From Thiobacillus sp. (GTDB taxonomy: Bacteria > Pseudomonadota > Gammaproteobacteria > Burkholderiales > Thiobacillaceae): a stretch of DNA of 37,259 bases. Both the position numbers and the translations under genes were made by a program. The notes under the pieces were generated by a model. The model did no database searches. It was not told where the DNA came from and was given only the letters and a program-made list of their open reading frames with translations. Below, one piece after another: positions 7,625-17,338 of the stretch. How positions within the stretch are numbered: the first letter of the stretch is position 1; each line of letters begins with the position of its first letter. The stretch covers positions 1-37,259 of the forward strand of contig JAUYCF010000080.1 in the NCBI GenBank assembly GCA_030692355.1, given 5' to 3'.

Positions 7625-7733
7625 TTAGGGGCCAGGAATTAGGAACTAGGAGCTAGTGTTCGTGGAGTGCTGATCCACGCATGCTGGCATCGATTCACCT
7701 AGATCCTAGCCCCTAGATCCTAGCCCCTGACCA
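7625..7733. repeat. G-rich/C-rich inverted intergenic element between ffs and dnaX
   Basis: The left arm (7625-7656) begins TTAGGGGCCAGG and continues with AGG/CTAG units. The right arm (7698-7730) contains CCTAGATCCTAGCCC twice in tandem with a 14-base period (7698-7712 and 7712-7726) and ends CCCCTGACC. The arms are imperfect inverted copies. Between them is a perfect 6-bp hairpin (CGTGGA 7661-7666, TCCACG 7674-7679). The same outer motifs bound the element at 33579-33703. It ends 2 bases before the dnaX ATG, so dnaX has no normal Shine-Dalgarno. Confidence 0.6.
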
Positions 7734-7734
7734 C

Positions 7735-9471
7735 ATGACTGATCTCTTCGGCGACTCCGCATCTCCCGCACTGGCGCTGGCGCGCAAGTGGCGGCCGCGC
7801 GAGTTTGCCGATCTCAAGGGGCAGGCGCATGTGGTGCAGGCGCTGTCCAACGCGCTGACGCAGGGGCGGCTGCATCACGCCTATCTGCTGACCGGCACGC
7901 GCGGGGTGGGCAAGACCACGCTGGCGCGGATTCTCGCCAAGTGCCTCAACTGCGAAACCGGCGTCACCAATACCCCCTGCGGCACCTGCTCGTCCTGCGC
8001 CCAGATCGACGCCGGGCGCTTCGTCGACCTGCTGGAGCTCGACGCGGCGTCGAACACCGGCGTCGACAACATGCGCGAGGTGCTCGACAACGCGCAGTAC
8101 GCGCCGACGGTGGGGCGCTACAAGGTCTACATCATCGACGAAGTGCACATGCTGTCGAAGCCGGCGTTCAACTCCATGCTGAAGACGCTGGAAGAGCCGC
8201 CCGCGCATGTGAAGTTCATCCTCGCCACCACCGACCCGCAGAAGATTCCGGTGACGGTGCTTTCCCGCTGCCTGCAGTTCAACCTGAAACCGATGCTGCC
8301 CGCGCTGGTGGCGCAGCATCTGGGCGAGGTGCTGGAACAGGAGAATGTCGTCAGCGAGCCCGCCGCGCTGAATCTGCTGGCGCGCGCCGCCGCCGGCAGC
8401 ATGCGCGACGCGCTGTCGCTGACCGACCAGGCGATTGCCTACGGCGGCGGCAAGGTGGAGGCAGCCGCCGTCGAGGCCATGCTGGGCACGGTGCGACGCG
8501 ATTATCTGTTCGACCTGCTCGACGCGCTGGCGGCGCACGACGGCGATGCGCTGCTGGAGCAGGCTCGTCAGTTGGCCGAGCGCGGCATTGCCTTCGATGC
8601 GACGCTGCAGGATCTGGGCAGCCTGCTGACCCAGCTGGCTTTGCTGCTGCATGCACCGGGTGCGGTCGAAGCCAGTGCCGACGCCGAGCGGATGCAGGCT
8701 GCGGCCGCGCAGCTGGATGCCGAAACGGCGCAGCTGTACTACCAGATCGCCTTGAATGGCCGCCGCGACCTGCCGTATGCGCCGGACGAGTTTTCCGGCT
8801 TCTGCATGACGCTGCTGCGCATGCTGGCGTTCGCCCCGGGCTCGGGGAGCCGCGCGGTGGCGGCGGATCGTCCCGTGCCGCGGCGTGCCGCCGCGCCTGC
8901 GGCATCGCCCGCCGTGTTGCACGCGCAGGTGCCGGATGCCGCCACTGCGCCGGGCGGCACGCCCGCGCCCATCGAGACCGCATTCCCCGAGCCGGCTGCA
9001 CTGCCCGCGCCCGCCGTGCAGCCGCCTGAACCGGCTGCGTCGCCCGCCGTCGAACTGGTTGCCCGCGAGTCCGCGCCGCAAGCGGCCTGGGACTGGCTCG
9101 CCATCGTCGCCGAGCTGCGCCTTGGCGGCATGGCGAAAATGCTCGCCGACCACTGCGAGCTGGTGTCGCAGGCGGGCGACGCCGTGACGCTGCGCGTGGG
9201 CGAAGCGCACAAGCATCTGCTCGACCGCACCTATCAGGACAAGCTGATCGCGGCACTGCGCGACCGGTACGGGGCAACGCTTGCCGTGACGATCGAGATC
9301 GGCGCCGCGGCGGAGAAGACGCCGCAGCAGGTGCGTTCGCGCATCAGGCAGGCGCGCCAGGACGAGGCCGTGGCCGCCATCGAATCGGATCCATTCGTGC
9401 GCGAGCTGGTCGACCAGTTTGGCGGCCAGCTCGACGCCACTTCCATACAACCACTAGGAGAACACCCATGA
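7735..9471 (+). CDS. dnaX: DNA polymerase III subunit tau/gamma (clamp loader)
   Basis: A 578-residue ATPase of the clamp loader. After 15 variable residues comes the family start ARKWRPREF. Walker A is GTRGVGKTT (54-62), zinc ligands are C73-x8-C82-x2-C85-x2-C88, and Walker B IIDEVHML lies near 135, followed by LEEPP. The second half has an Ala/Pro-rich linker (about 375-445) and a C-terminal domain of the tau type that in the family contacts the polymerase core. I saw no slippery A-run that would make the short gamma form by frameshift. The ATG at 7735 has no Shine-Dalgarno because a repeat element abuts it; the upstream SRP RNA and repeat may have displaced the native leader. The stop overlaps the ybaB start as ATGA. 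Confidence 0.95.
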   Translation: MTDLFGDSASPALALARKWRPREFADLKGQAHVVQALSNALTQGRLHHAYLLTGTRGVGKTTLARILAKCLNCETGVTNTPCGTCSSCAQIDAGRFVDLLELDAASNTGVDNMREVLDNAQYAPTVGRYKVYIIDEVHMLSKPAFNSMLKTLEEPPAHVKFILATTDPQKIPVTVLSRCLQFNLKPMLPALVAQHLGEVLEQENVVSEPAALNLLARAAAGSMRDALSLTDQAIAYGGGKVEAAAVEAMLGTVRRDYLFDLLDALAAHDGDALLEQARQLAERGIAFDATLQDLGSLLTQLALLLHAPGAVEASADAERMQAAAAQLDAETAQLYYQIALNGRRDLPYAPDEFSGFCMTLLRMLAFAPGSGSRAVAADRPVPRRAAAPAASPAVLHAQVPDAATAPGGTPAPIETAFPEPAALPAPAVQPPEPAASPAVELVARESAPQAAWDWLAIVAELRLGGMAKMLADHCELVSQAGDAVTLRVGEAHKHLLDRTYQDKLIAALRDRYGATLAVTIEIGAAAEKTPQQVRSRIRQARQDEAVAAIESDPFVRELVDQFGGQLDATSIQPLGEHP

Positions 9472-9794
9472 TGAAGGGCGGCATCGGCAACATGATGAAG
9501 CAGGTCCAGCAGGTGCAGGAAAACATGGCCAAAATGCAGGCCAAGCTGGCCGATATCGAAATCGAGGGGCAGAGCGGCGCCGGCATGGTCAAGGTGGTGA
9601 TGACCTGCAAGTACGACGTGCGCCGCATCAGCATCGACCCCAGCCTGATGACGGACGATCGTGAAATGCTGGAAGACCTGGTGGCCGCGGCGGTGAACGA
9701 CGCGGTGCGCAAGGTCGAGTCCACGGTGCAGGAAAAGATGGGCAGCGTGACCGCCGGCCTGCCGATTCCGCCGGGGATGAAGCTGCCGTTCTAA
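9468..9794 (+). CDS. ybaB: YbaB/EbfC nucleoid-associated protein
   Basis: A 108-residue protein beginning [20 protein letters not shown], a Met/Gln-rich first helix typical of the YbaB/EbfC family. It ends [12 protein letters not shown], the family's usual C-terminus. Members form dimers like tweezers that bind DNA with little sequence preference. The start overlaps the dnaX stop (ATGA) and has AGGAG at 9456-9460. The order dnaX-ybaB-recR is conserved across bacteria and suggests cotranscription. A second ATG at 9471 could also be used. Confidence 0.95.
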   Translation: MMKGGIGNMMKQVQQVQENMAKMQAKLADIEIEGQSGAGMVKVVMTCKYDVRRISIDPSLMTDDREMLEDLVAAAVNDAVRKVESTVQEKMGSVTAGLPIPPGMKLPF

Positions 9795-9862
9795 CGGACA
9801 TGGCGCTCGCGCATCCCCGTATCATGAAGGTCACGGCCGCCGTGTCCGTTCCCCCTCCCCAT

Positions 9863-9886
9863 CCCTCCCCCGCTTGCGGGAGAGGG
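9863..9886. repeat. Palindromic C-rich/G-rich element before recR
   Basis: CCCTCCCCCGC (9863-9873) and GCGGGAGAGGG (9876-9886) form an 11-bp stem with one mismatch and a 2-base apex. Similar CCTCCCCCGCTTGCGGG sequences are familiar as dispersed intergenic palindromes in betaproteobacteria (general knowledge). A second small hairpin, GTCGC-TGAC-GCGAC, lies at 9898-9911. The two fill most of the 128-base ybaB-recR gap and could form an RNA structure close to the recR start. Confidence 0.5.
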
Positions 9887-9922
9887 GGGCAGTGATGTCG
9901 CTGACGCGACGGTGGCGTTAAC

Positions 9923-10516
9923 GTGCAGCCTGCCGCGCTGGAAAACCTGATCGGCGCCCTGCGCGTGCTGCCCGGGGTCGGCCCCAAGTCGGCCGCGCGC
10001 ATGGCCTACCATCTGCTGCAGCGCGACCGCCGCGGCGCCGAGCAGCTTGCGGCGGCGCTCAAGCATGCGCTGACGCACCTGCATCACTGCCGCCTGTGCA
10101 ATAACTTTTCCGAGGCGGAAGTGTGCGAGGTCTGCACCAGCCCGCGCCGCGACAAACGGCTGCTGGCGGTGGTCGAGATGCCCACCGACTTCAACATGAT
10201 GGAGGCCACGCAAAGCTACAACGGCCTCTATTTCGTGCTGATGGGGCGCCTCTCTCCGCTCGACGGCATCGGCCCGCGCGAGATTCATCTCGACCGCCTG
10301 ATCGATCGCGCGCTGGACGGCGTGGTCGAGGAGGTGATCCTGGCGACCAACTTCACCCCGGAAGGCGAAGCCACCGCGCACACCATCGGCGAGCTGCTGA
10401 AAGCGCGCGGCATCAAGGTCAGCCGGCTGGCGCGCGGGGTGCCGGTGGGCGGCGAACTGGAATACGTGGACAGCGGCACGCTGGCGCAGGCCGTGCGCGA
10501 TCGGCGCACCGTTTGA
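9923..10516 (+). CDS. recR: Recombination mediator protein RecR
   Basis: A 197-residue protein of the RecFOR pathway, which helps load RecA on gapped DNA coated with SSB. The helix-hairpin-helix is at [13 protein letters not shown] (16-28). The zinc finger is C56-x2-C59...C68-x2-C71, and a Toprim domain starts near residue 80 ([15 protein letters not shown]). The start is GTG at 9923, because ATGTCG at 9895 is in another frame and runs into a stop. N-terminal alignment ([19 protein letters not shown]) supports GTG. No strong Shine-Dalgarno is seen. It follows dnaX-ybaB as usual, but a palindromic repeat has widened the gap. Confidence 0.95.
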   Translation: MQPAALENLIGALRVLPGVGPKSAARMAYHLLQRDRRGAEQLAAALKHALTHLHHCRLCNNFSEAEVCEVCTSPRRDKRLLAVVEMPTDFNMMEATQSYNGLYFVLMGRLSPLDGIGPREIHLDRLIDRALDGVVEEVILATNFTPEGEATAHTIGELLKARGIKVSRLARGVPVGGELEYVDSGTLAQAVRDRRTV

Positions 10517-10540
10517 TCGGCGCGCGCGCCGCGCATATAA

Positions 10541-11938
<1,398 letters not shown>

Positions 11939-11989
11939 GCGGGTCTGATTTAGCCGGGCGGCCATCCGGAAGATTGAAGCGGAGTCCCC

Positions 11990-12832
11990 ATGACCGAACA
12001 TTCCCTCGACGTCGGCCTCGCCGATTTTCAGCAAGCCGTTCTCGAAGAATCGAAGCATCGCCCGGTGCTGGTCGATTTCTGGGCGCCCTGGTGCGAGCCC
12101 TGCAAGGCGCTGAAACCCGTCCTGGAAAAACTTGCCGCCGAATACGGCGGCAAGTTCCTGCTTGCCAAGATCAATTCGGACGACAACCAGGAACTCGCCG
12201 CACGCTATGGCGTGCGCGGCATTCCCAGCGTCAAGGCCTTCATCGGCGGCGAGCCGGTCGACGAGTTTTCCGGCGCGCTGCCGGAATCCGAAGTGCGCGC
12301 CTTCCTCGATCGGCTGGTTCCCGGCCCGGCCGACGAACTGCGTGTCGAGGCGGCCGGACTGCGTCTTGCCGGCGACGTGTCCGCCGCGCTGCAGAAGCTG
12401 GCCGATGCTTCGAAAATCGACCCCTCACATGTCGGTGTGCGGCTCGATGCCGCGGAAATCATGCTCGACCTGAATGAGGCCGACGAAGCCCGTCGCCTGA
12501 TTGCGGGCGTTGCGGACGCCGCCGATGCGCGCGTGCCGCAATTGAAGGCGCGGCTGCAATTCATGGGGGCGGCCGGCGAGGATGAAGCGGCGCTGGCCGC
12601 GCGGGTGGCGGCGAACGAAAACGATCTGGAGGCGCGGCTGAAGCTCGCCAATTTGCTGGTCGCCGCCGGGAAGTACGAAGCGGGCATGGATCAGCTGCTG
12701 GAAATCGTCCGCCGCGATCGCGGCTTCGGCGACGACATCGGCCGCAAGACCCTGCTGTCGGTATTCGACCTGCTGGGCGGCGGCGAACTGCTTAGCCGCT
12801 ACCGGCGGATGCTGGCCAGCGCGCTGTACTGA
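11990..12832 (+). CDS. cnoX: CnoX/YbbN-type thioredoxin-TPR chaperone
   Basis: A 280-residue cytoplasmic protein. Residues 1-110 are a thioredoxin fold with FWAPWCEPCKALKP (active-site C35 and C38) and the cis-proline block RGIPSVKAF. Residues 115-280 are a TPR region of the YbbN/CnoX kind. CnoX protects proteins from oxidative aggregation and works with GroEL and DnaK in E. coli. The E. coli protein has lost one active-site Cys (SxxC), whereas this one keeps CxxC and could have real thiol-disulfide activity (inference from family knowledge). GGAG lies about 10 bases before the ATG. It converges on greB with only 12 bases between the stops. Confidence 0.88.
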   Translation: MTEHSLDVGLADFQQAVLEESKHRPVLVDFWAPWCEPCKALKPVLEKLAAEYGGKFLLAKINSDDNQELAARYGVRGIPSVKAFIGGEPVDEFSGALPESEVRAFLDRLVPGPADELRVEAAGLRLAGDVSAALQKLADASKIDPSHVGVRLDAAEIMLDLNEADEARRLIAGVADAADARVPQLKARLQFMGAAGEDEAALAARVAANENDLEARLKLANLLVAAGKYEAGMDQLLEIVRRDRGFGDDIGRKTLLSVFDLLGGGELLSRYRRMLASALY

Positions 12833-12844
12833 ACAGCAGCCGGG

Positions 12845-13405
12845 TCAGACGATGGCCTGGTAGCGCACCTCGACAATTTCCACCTCGCGCCGGCCCTCCG
12901 GCGTCTGCACGCTGACGCTGTCGCCTTCTCGCGCCTTCAGCAGCGCGCGCGCCATCGGCGAAATCCAGGCGATGCGGCCGCGTCCGGCGTCGGCTTCGTC
13001 GATGCCGACGATGGCGTAGGTGGCTTCGTTGCCGTCTTGATCCGCCACGGTGACGGTGGCGCCGAAGAACACCTGGTCGGTGTCCTCGCGGGTGGCGGGG
13101 TCGACCACCTCGGCGTGTTCCAGCCGCTTGGACAGAAAGCGGATGCGCCGGTCGACCTCGCGCAGGCGTTTCTTGCCGTAGATGTAGTCGCCGTTTTCGG
13201 AGCGGTCGCCGTTGCTCGCGGCCCAGGAGATGGTTTCCACCAGCTTGGGTCGCTCGACTTTCCACAGCTGATTGAATTCGGCGTCGAGCTGGGCGTAGCC
13301 CGCGGGCGTCATGTAATTTTTCGACCCGACGGGCAGCGCCGGCGCAGCGACATCGTCTTCGTCGGCGTCGTCCGTGTCGGTTTCCTTGACGAAGGCCTTG
13401 TTCAT
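12845..13405 (-). CDS. greB: Transcript cleavage factor GreB
   Basis: A 186-residue factor that rescues backtracked RNA polymerase by stimulating RNA cleavage in the secondary channel. The coiled-coil tip carries NGDRSENGDY with the catalytic acidic pair, and the C-terminal FKBP-like domain reads FFGATVTV ... MARALL ... EGDSV. The N-terminus has an acidic extension (TDTDDADEDD, residues 10-19) before the usual YMTPAGYAQL. The start MNKAFVKETD at 13405 is preferred to an upstream in-frame start at 13594, because it overlaps the stop of the DUF2905 gene by 4 bases (ATGA) and alignment begins here. It is the last gene of the long minus-strand array. Confidence 0.94.
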   Translation of the reverse strand: MNKAFVKETDTDDADEDDVAAPALPVGSKNYMTPAGYAQLDAEFNQLWKVERPKLVETISWAASNGDRSENGDYIYGKKRLREVDRRIRFLSKRLEHAEVVDPATREDTDQVFFGATVTVADQDGNEATYAIVGIDEADAGRGRIAWISPMARALLKAREGDSVSVQTPEGRREVEIVEVRYQAIV

Positions 13406-13602
13406 CGACCAAACAGCCAGGCAAGCAGCGAGAGCAGCAGCGACATGAGAATGACGCTGGTGAAGGGGAAGTAGAACGTGCCGCGTGCGTGCTTCACCCG
13501 CAGGTCGCCCGGCAAGCGTCCCAGGCCCAGCCGGTTGAGCCAGGGAGTGAGCAGGCCCAGAACCAGCAGGGCCGCAATCAGGGTGAACAGCCATTTCAGC
13601 AT
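13402..13602 (-). CDS. DUF2905 small membrane protein
   Basis: A 66-residue protein, MLKWLFTLIAALLVLGLLTP at the start, with two membrane segments (about 4-20 and 47-64). Between them is the family block LGRLPGDLRV ... FYFPFTS. DUF2905 proteins are widespread in bacteria and have no established function. The start at 13602 was chosen because the longer frame to 13656 adds a non-hydrophobic tail that overlaps the preceding gene. Its stop overlaps the greB start by 4 bases, so the two are translationally coupled. Confidence 0.88.
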   Translation of the reverse strand: MLKWLFTLIAALLVLGLLTPWLNRLGLGRLPGDLRVKHARGTFYFPFTSVILMSLLLSLLAWLFGR

Positions 13603-13609
13603 GGTTGCG

Positions 13610-13810
13610 TTACTGCGCTGCTTCATCCATTTGCTTGCGTTGCGCCTCTGCGGCATCCATCACCTGCCCCTCGACCGCACGCGCTTTTTCCATCGCCTGG
13701 ATCTGGGCTTCGAATGCGGGGTTGGGTTGGCGTCCGGTTTCGGGCTGCGGCGGCGTGCCGGGGTCGCAGGCGGCCACAATCATCACAAGCGGAATCAGGG
13801 TCCATTTCAT
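13610..13810 (-). CDS. Small predicted lipoprotein, 66 residues
   Basis: The sequence MKWTLIPLVMIVAACDPG has a short basic start, a hydrophobic stretch and a lipobox (VAAC, Cys at 15), so signal peptidase II processing and lipid anchoring are expected. The residue after Cys is Asp, which in enterobacteria favours retention in the inner membrane. The mature part is Pro-rich and then a charged helix (QIQAMEKARAVEGQVMDAAE), perhaps a coiled coil. Its start overlaps the stop of the PNPOx-like gene by 4 bases. I do not recognise the family, and no function can be given. Confidence 0.75.
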   Translation of the reverse strand: MKWTLIPLVMIVAACDPGTPPQPETGRQPNPAFEAQIQAMEKARAVEGQVMDAAEAQRKQMDEAAQ

Positions 13811-14358
13811 GGTGCGTCCTCCAGCAGTCCGGTGGGCAGGCCGTCGATGCTGACCCGGTTTTTCTCTCGCCAGTAATCCAGCAAGCCCACCGTGCCTTTC
13901 TTCTCGGCCCAGCGCGCCAGCGTGTCGCGCTCGCCCGTGTGGAGATACCTCGGCACGGCGTAGCCGCATGAGGTTTGCACTGCTTCGATGTCGAGTACGA
14001 CGATCTGGCGCTCGCCGGGCAGGGCGGGAAAGCAGCGGCGCAGGTCGCCCCATTGGGCGTCCTGGCGGCGTACCGTGCGGCCGTGTCCATACAGGCGCAG
14101 GATCAGCGGGTCGGCGTCGAAACTGCACCACATCATGGTCAGGCGGCCATCGTGCTTCAGGTGGGCGGCGGTTTCGTTGCCGCTGCCGGTGAGGTCGAGG
14201 TAGGCCACGCGGGTGTCGGACAGCACGCGCAGGCTGTCCATGCCCTTGGGCGACAGGTTGATCCGGCTGTCGGCGGTGCCGCTGGCGGTGAAGAACAGTT
14301 TCTGCGCAGCGATGAAGTCGCGATGTTTGGCTTCGAGCGCAGGATAGAAGCGCGCCAT
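13807..14358 (-). CDS. Pyridoxamine 5'-phosphate oxidase-like flavin-binding protein
   Basis: A 183-residue protein with the split-barrel look of the PNPOx-like family. The core block is FFTASGTADSRINLSPKG, followed by YLDLTGSGNETAAHL and RLTMMWCSFDADPLILRLYG. Such proteins bind FMN or F420; this one is closer to the uncharacterised pyridoxamine-oxidase-family proteins than to PdxH. The start [15 protein letters not shown] at 14358 touches the preceding stop (TGATG overlap), so the longer frame to 14487 is rejected. The substrate is unknown. It is coupled on both sides, to the LON-domain gene and to the small lipoprotein gene. Confidence 0.8.
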   Translation of the reverse strand: MARFYPALEAKHRDFIAAQKLFFTASGTADSRINLSPKGMDSLRVLSDTRVAYLDLTGSGNETAAHLKHDGRLTMMWCSFDADPLILRLYGHGRTVRRQDAQWGDLRRCFPALPGERQIVVLDIEAVQTSCGYAVPRYLHTGERDTLARWAEKKGTVGLLDYWREKNRVSIDGLPTGLLEDAP

Positions 14359-15011
14359 CAGTTGATCTGCTTTTTGAGGAATTCGGTGAGGATGCGCAGG
14401 CGCATCGCGCTGTCGTTCATTTCCAGCAGATTCTGTTTGACGGAGAGCTTGAGCGGCAGCACTTCGGACAGCCGGAAGCCCACCCATGCGGCGTTGTCGA
14501 ATTCGTGCGGCGCGGGGAAATGGGCAGTGCCATATTCGCCGATGATGTGACGCAGGATCTCGACGGCAAGTTCGAGTTCGGCGGGGATGGCGCTGGCGGG
14601 CTCGGCGCTGACCGCCTCGACGCTGCCGGTAAGCAGGCCGCCGGGTTCGGTGCGGGTGCCGCGGATGATGAAGCGTTCCTCCGCCTGGGTGTCGATGTGC
14701 AGGATGCCGGCCTGCGGCATGTCCCAGTCGGTGACGTGCACGCGGGTGCCGACGGTGCAGGGAGCGGCCGGGGCGCCGGTTTCCGCGCCTTCGCGGATGG
14801 CTGCGGAAGGGTCGCCGCGCAGTGGCGGGGCCCCCGCCGGCGTACCCCAGGCGGGTGCACAGATGCCGAATGGCGTGTCGTCGGCGATGGCCTGCTTGAC
14901 CATGTCGAGATAGCGCTGCTCGAAAATCCGCAGCGGCAGCCGCCCGCCTGGAAACACCACGGCATTGAGCGGGAATAGCGGCAGCCTGAATTGTTCGGGT
15001 GCTGCGCTCAT
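14358..15011 (-). CDS. LON N-terminal substrate-binding-domain protein
   Basis: A 217-residue stand-alone LON substrate-binding (PUA-like) domain. It opens with [20 protein letters not shown], the usual start, followed by [18 protein letters not shown] and the C-terminal helical part ([15 protein letters not shown]) follow. It lacks the AAA+ and protease domains of Lon, so it is not a protease itself. Stand-alone members are common in proteobacteria and thought to bind peptides or act as adaptors, but no role is proven. An insert at about 52-85, rich in Gly/Ala/Pro, is unusual. The start overlaps the ubiX stop by 4 bases. Confidence 0.85.
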   Translation of the reverse strand: MSAAPEQFRLPLFPLNAVVFPGGRLPLRIFEQRYLDMVKQAIADDTPFGICAPAWGTPAGAPPLRGDPSAAIREGAETGAPAAPCTVGTRVHVTDWDMPQAGILHIDTQAEERFIIRGTRTEPGGLLTGSVEAVSAEPASAIPAELELAVEILRHIIGEYGTAHFPAPHEFDNAAWVGFRLSEVLPLKLSVKQNLLEMNDSAMRLRILTEFLKKQIN

Positions 15012-15625
15012 CGGTCGTCGCCCCAGCGCGCCATCAGCGTGTGCGGGATGCGCAACTGGTCAAGAATGCGCGCGACGATGAAATCGACGATGTCCTCGAC
15101 ATTTTGCGGACGATGGTAAAAACCGGGATTGGCGGGCAGGATCACAGCGTTCATTCTAGACAGCGTCAGCATGTTTTCCAGGTGCAGGGTGGAAAACGGC
15201 GCCTCGCGCGGAACCAGTATCAGTTTGCGCTGTTCTTTCAGCATCACATCGGCGGCGCGCTCGATGAGGTTGTCGGACAGGCCGTGGGCGATTGCGGCAA
15301 GCGTACCCATCGAGCACGGGCACACCACCATCGCGTCGGCCGGATTGGAGCCGGAGGCGACCGGTGCGTTCCAGTCCTCGCGGCCGAACACGCGCAGCTG
15401 GCCGTCGCGCACGTTGAGGCCGTCGCTCAGCTGCTTTTCGAGATCGCCGGCGCGTGCCGGCAGCGCCACGCCGAGTTCCTGCTTGGCGACGATGTGGGCG
15501 GCCTGTGACAGCAGCAGGTAAACGCGCACGTCGGCGGCCAGCAGGCATTCGAGCAGGCGCAGGCCATAGGCCATGCCGGATGCGCCGGTGAGCGCCAGGG
15601 TGACGGTATTCAGGGGAGGATGCAT
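15008..15625 (-). CDS. ubiX: Flavin prenyltransferase UbiX
   Basis: A 205-residue enzyme that joins a dimethylallyl group to FMN, making the prenylated flavin cofactor of UbiD-type decarboxylases used in ubiquinone synthesis. The marks are [15 protein letters not shown] near residue 14, [32 protein letters not shown] and [10 protein letters not shown]. The start at 15625 is the ATG inside GGATGCATG, overlapping the Gx-transporter gene by 16 bases. The longer frame has no UbiX-like sequence before this point. No ubiD is in the window. Confidence 0.94.
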   Translation of the reverse strand: MHPPLNTVTLALTGASGMAYGLRLLECLLAADVRVYLLLSQAAHIVAKQELGVALPARAGDLEKQLSDGLNVRDGQLRVFGREDWNAPVASGSNPADAMVVCPCSMGTLAAIAHGLSDNLIERAADVMLKEQRKLILVPREAPFSTLHLENMLTLSRMNAVILPANPGFYHRPQNVEDIVDFIVARILDQLRIPHTLMARWGDDR

Positions 15626-16161
15626 GGCGTGGATTGTCGCTTGTCCGGTGCCGGGGCGGCAAGCAGGCGCGCGACGATCACGCCGTTCACTGCGCCAAAA
15701 ATCAGGGCGGCGGCGGCAAACACCGGCAGCAGTTTGATCAGCGCGGCGCTGGGCAACAGCCACCAGCCGGCCAGCGCGAGCTGGCCGCCGATATGGCCGA
15801 AGGCCGCCAGCACAGACAGGCTGACCGGGCCGAAATAACGGCCGGGCAGGTGGCGCGCCAGCGCCAGGACGGACAGGCTGACGAGCGCGCCGGCGGCCGA
15901 CAGCCAGAATCCCGGCGCAAACAGGCTGCCCAGCAGCAGGCCGCCGGCCAGCACGCGCAGGGCGGACACCCAGGCCGCCGCACGCCAGCCATATTGCAGC
16001 AGCACCAGCAGGATGACGATATTGGCCAGTCCCGGTTTTACGCCGGGAACGGGACTGGGGATCGCCGCTTCGGCGAGCGTGAGGCCGATCGCCAGCGCCG
16101 CCAGCCACGCGATGCGGCGGTCGTCGGCCGTGACCGGCAATTCAATAGCCGAGCGTGTCAT
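15610..16161 (-). CDS. Gx transporter family membrane protein
   Basis: A 183-residue protein with five or six hydrophobic segments. The block [20 protein letters not shown] marks the Gx transporter family, also annotated as heptaprenyl diphosphate synthase component I. Members resemble the S components of ECF transporters, and their substrate is not established. The gene overlaps the NusG-II gene by 20 bases upstream and ubiX by 16 bases downstream, so translation is tightly coupled. This pair (NusG-II plus Gx) often sits together in bacteria, which argues for a joint role in the envelope. Confidence 0.82.
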   Translation of the reverse strand: MTRSAIELPVTADDRRIAWLAALAIGLTLAEAAIPSPVPGVKPGLANIVILLVLLQYGWRAAAWVSALRVLAGGLLLGSLFAPGFWLSAAGALVSLSVLALARHLPGRYFGPVSLSVLAAFGHIGGQLALAGWWLLPSAALIKLLPVFAAAALIFGAVNGVIVARLLAAPAPDKRQSTPCILP

Positions 16162-16504
16162 ACGTGGACGTGCGCCCCCGGATTTCGAGGCTGACCTGGT
16201 TCGGCAGGCACAGCGCGGCCTGGCCGGACTGCGTGAGCCAGCCCTGTTTCACGCACAGCTGGCGCGGCGAGGGGTCGCGTGCGATGCGGGCGCGGCCGGG
16301 CTCGATTTCGATTCGCGTGGTGCCGAGCGGGCCGTCGATGGTGAAGCTTTGCGCGTGGGTGAGGGCGGTGGTTTGCACGATCTGGCCGGCGGCGCGGATG
16401 ACCGCGGTGTCGCCGCGGCCGCCGCCCCAGGCAAACACAGTCAGCGCGGCGACCAGGCCTGCGCCGGCCAGCAGCACGCCCGCATCGCCGGCACGCAGCA
16501 TCAT
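16142..16504 (-). CDS. NusG domain II-containing protein
   Basis: A 120-residue protein with one N-terminal membrane segment (about 8-27) and a NusG-II-like domain. The typical two-Cys pattern is [20 protein letters not shown] followed by QVSLEI. Family members lie outside the cytoplasmic membrane and are commonly found next to Gx transporters; their function is unknown despite the name. They lack the RNA polymerase-binding NGN domain of true NusG. The start at 16504 (ATGATG) overlaps the rapZ stop by 4 bases; 16501 is a possible alternative. Confidence 0.8.
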   Translation of the reverse strand: MMLRAGDAGVLLAGAGLVAALTVFAWGGGRGDTAVIRAAGQIVQTTALTHAQSFTIDGPLGTTRIEIEPGRARIARDPSPRQLCVKQGWLTQSGQAALCLPNQVSLEIRGRTSTYDTLGY

Positions 16505-17337
16505 GACAACTCGCGGTGGCGCACCAGCACCTGCTCGCGTTCGCGGAAGGCGGCGGCCAGCGTTTCTGCGAAGTAGACGCTGCGGTGCTGGCCGCCGGTG
16601 CAGCCAATGGCGACCGTCAGGTAGGCGCGGTGGTCGCGGATGAAGCACGGCAGCCAGTTTTCGACAAAGCCGCGGATGTCGGCCAGCAGCGCCATCGCGT
16701 CGGCGCTCGCCTCGATGTAGTCCCTGACCGGCTGGTCGCGCCCGGTGAGCGGACGCAGTTCGGCGACGTAATGCGGATTGGACAGGCAGCGCACGTCGAA
16801 CACCAAGTCGGCGTCGAGCGGAATGCCGTGCTTGAAGCCGAAGGATTCGAACAACAGGGTAATGCGCGAGCGGTCCTGGCCGACCAGGTCCTTGATCCAC
16901 AGCCGCAGGGCTGCGGCGGAGAGGTCACTGGTGTCGATGCGGTGCGCCAGCGGCGCGACATCGGCGAGCATCTCGCGTTCGAGCTGGATTGCTTCCTGCA
17001 GCGACACGCTGTCGCTGGACAGAGGGTGGCGCCGCCGCGTTTCGGAAAAGCGCTTGACCAGAGTCAGTGTCTTGGCTTCGAGAAAAATTACCCGCAGGTC
17101 GGCGCCCTGTTCGCGCAGCGCTTCGGCAATCCGGGGCAGCTGCGCAAAACTCGCGCTGCTGCGCGCGTCGATGGCGATGGCGATGCGCGTGTGGCCTTCG
17201 CGCGTCAGGTAATCGACCAAGGGTTGCAGCATGGCCAGCGGCAGGTTGTCGACGCAGTAAAAGCCAACGTCTTCCAGCACCGCGATGGCAATGCTTTTGC
17301 CGGAACCCGACAATCCCGAGACCAGAACGATCTGCAT
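16501..17337 (-). CDS. rapZ: RNase adapter protein RapZ
   Basis: A 278-residue P-loop protein with GLSGSGKS at 8-15. The C-terminal half contains [23 protein letters not shown] and [16 protein letters not shown]. In E. coli RapZ binds glucosamine 6-phosphate and directs RNase E to the sRNA GlmZ, setting GlmS levels. Whether a GlmY/GlmZ system exists here is not known, and betaproteobacterial RapZ may have another role. The start [11 protein letters not shown] at 17337 is preferred to 17388 because it sits one base after the hprK stop and matches the family N-terminus. Confidence 0.94.
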   Translation of the reverse strand: MQIVLVSGLSGSGKSIAIAVLEDVGFYCVDNLPLAMLQPLVDYLTREGHTRIAIAIDARSSASFAQLPRIAEALREQGADLRVIFLEAKTLTLVKRFSETRRRHPLSSDSVSLQEAIQLEREMLADVAPLAHRIDTSDLSAAALRLWIKDLVGQDRSRITLLFESFGFKHGIPLDADLVFDVRCLSNPHYVAELRPLTGRDQPVRDYIEASADAMALLADIRGFVENWLPCFIRDHRAYLTVAIGCTGGQHRSVYFAETLAAAFREREQVLVRHRELS

Positions 17338-17338
17338 C

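Noticed and set aside
7720-9450. 576-residue minus-strand frame opposite dnaX
   Set aside because: Low-complexity Arg/Gln/His-rich translation typical of an antisense frame in high-GC DNA.
7735-9471. Programmed frameshift in dnaX making a gamma subunit
   Set aside because: I looked for an A-rich slippery heptamer with a following hairpin and did not see one.
13406-13594. N-terminal extension of greB
   Set aside because: The extension overlaps the DUF2905 gene in another frame and is not GreB-like; the start at 13405 fits the ATGA overlap.
16142-16504. NusG-II protein as a transcription elongation factor
   Set aside because: It has a membrane anchor and lacks the NGN domain that binds RNA polymerase.
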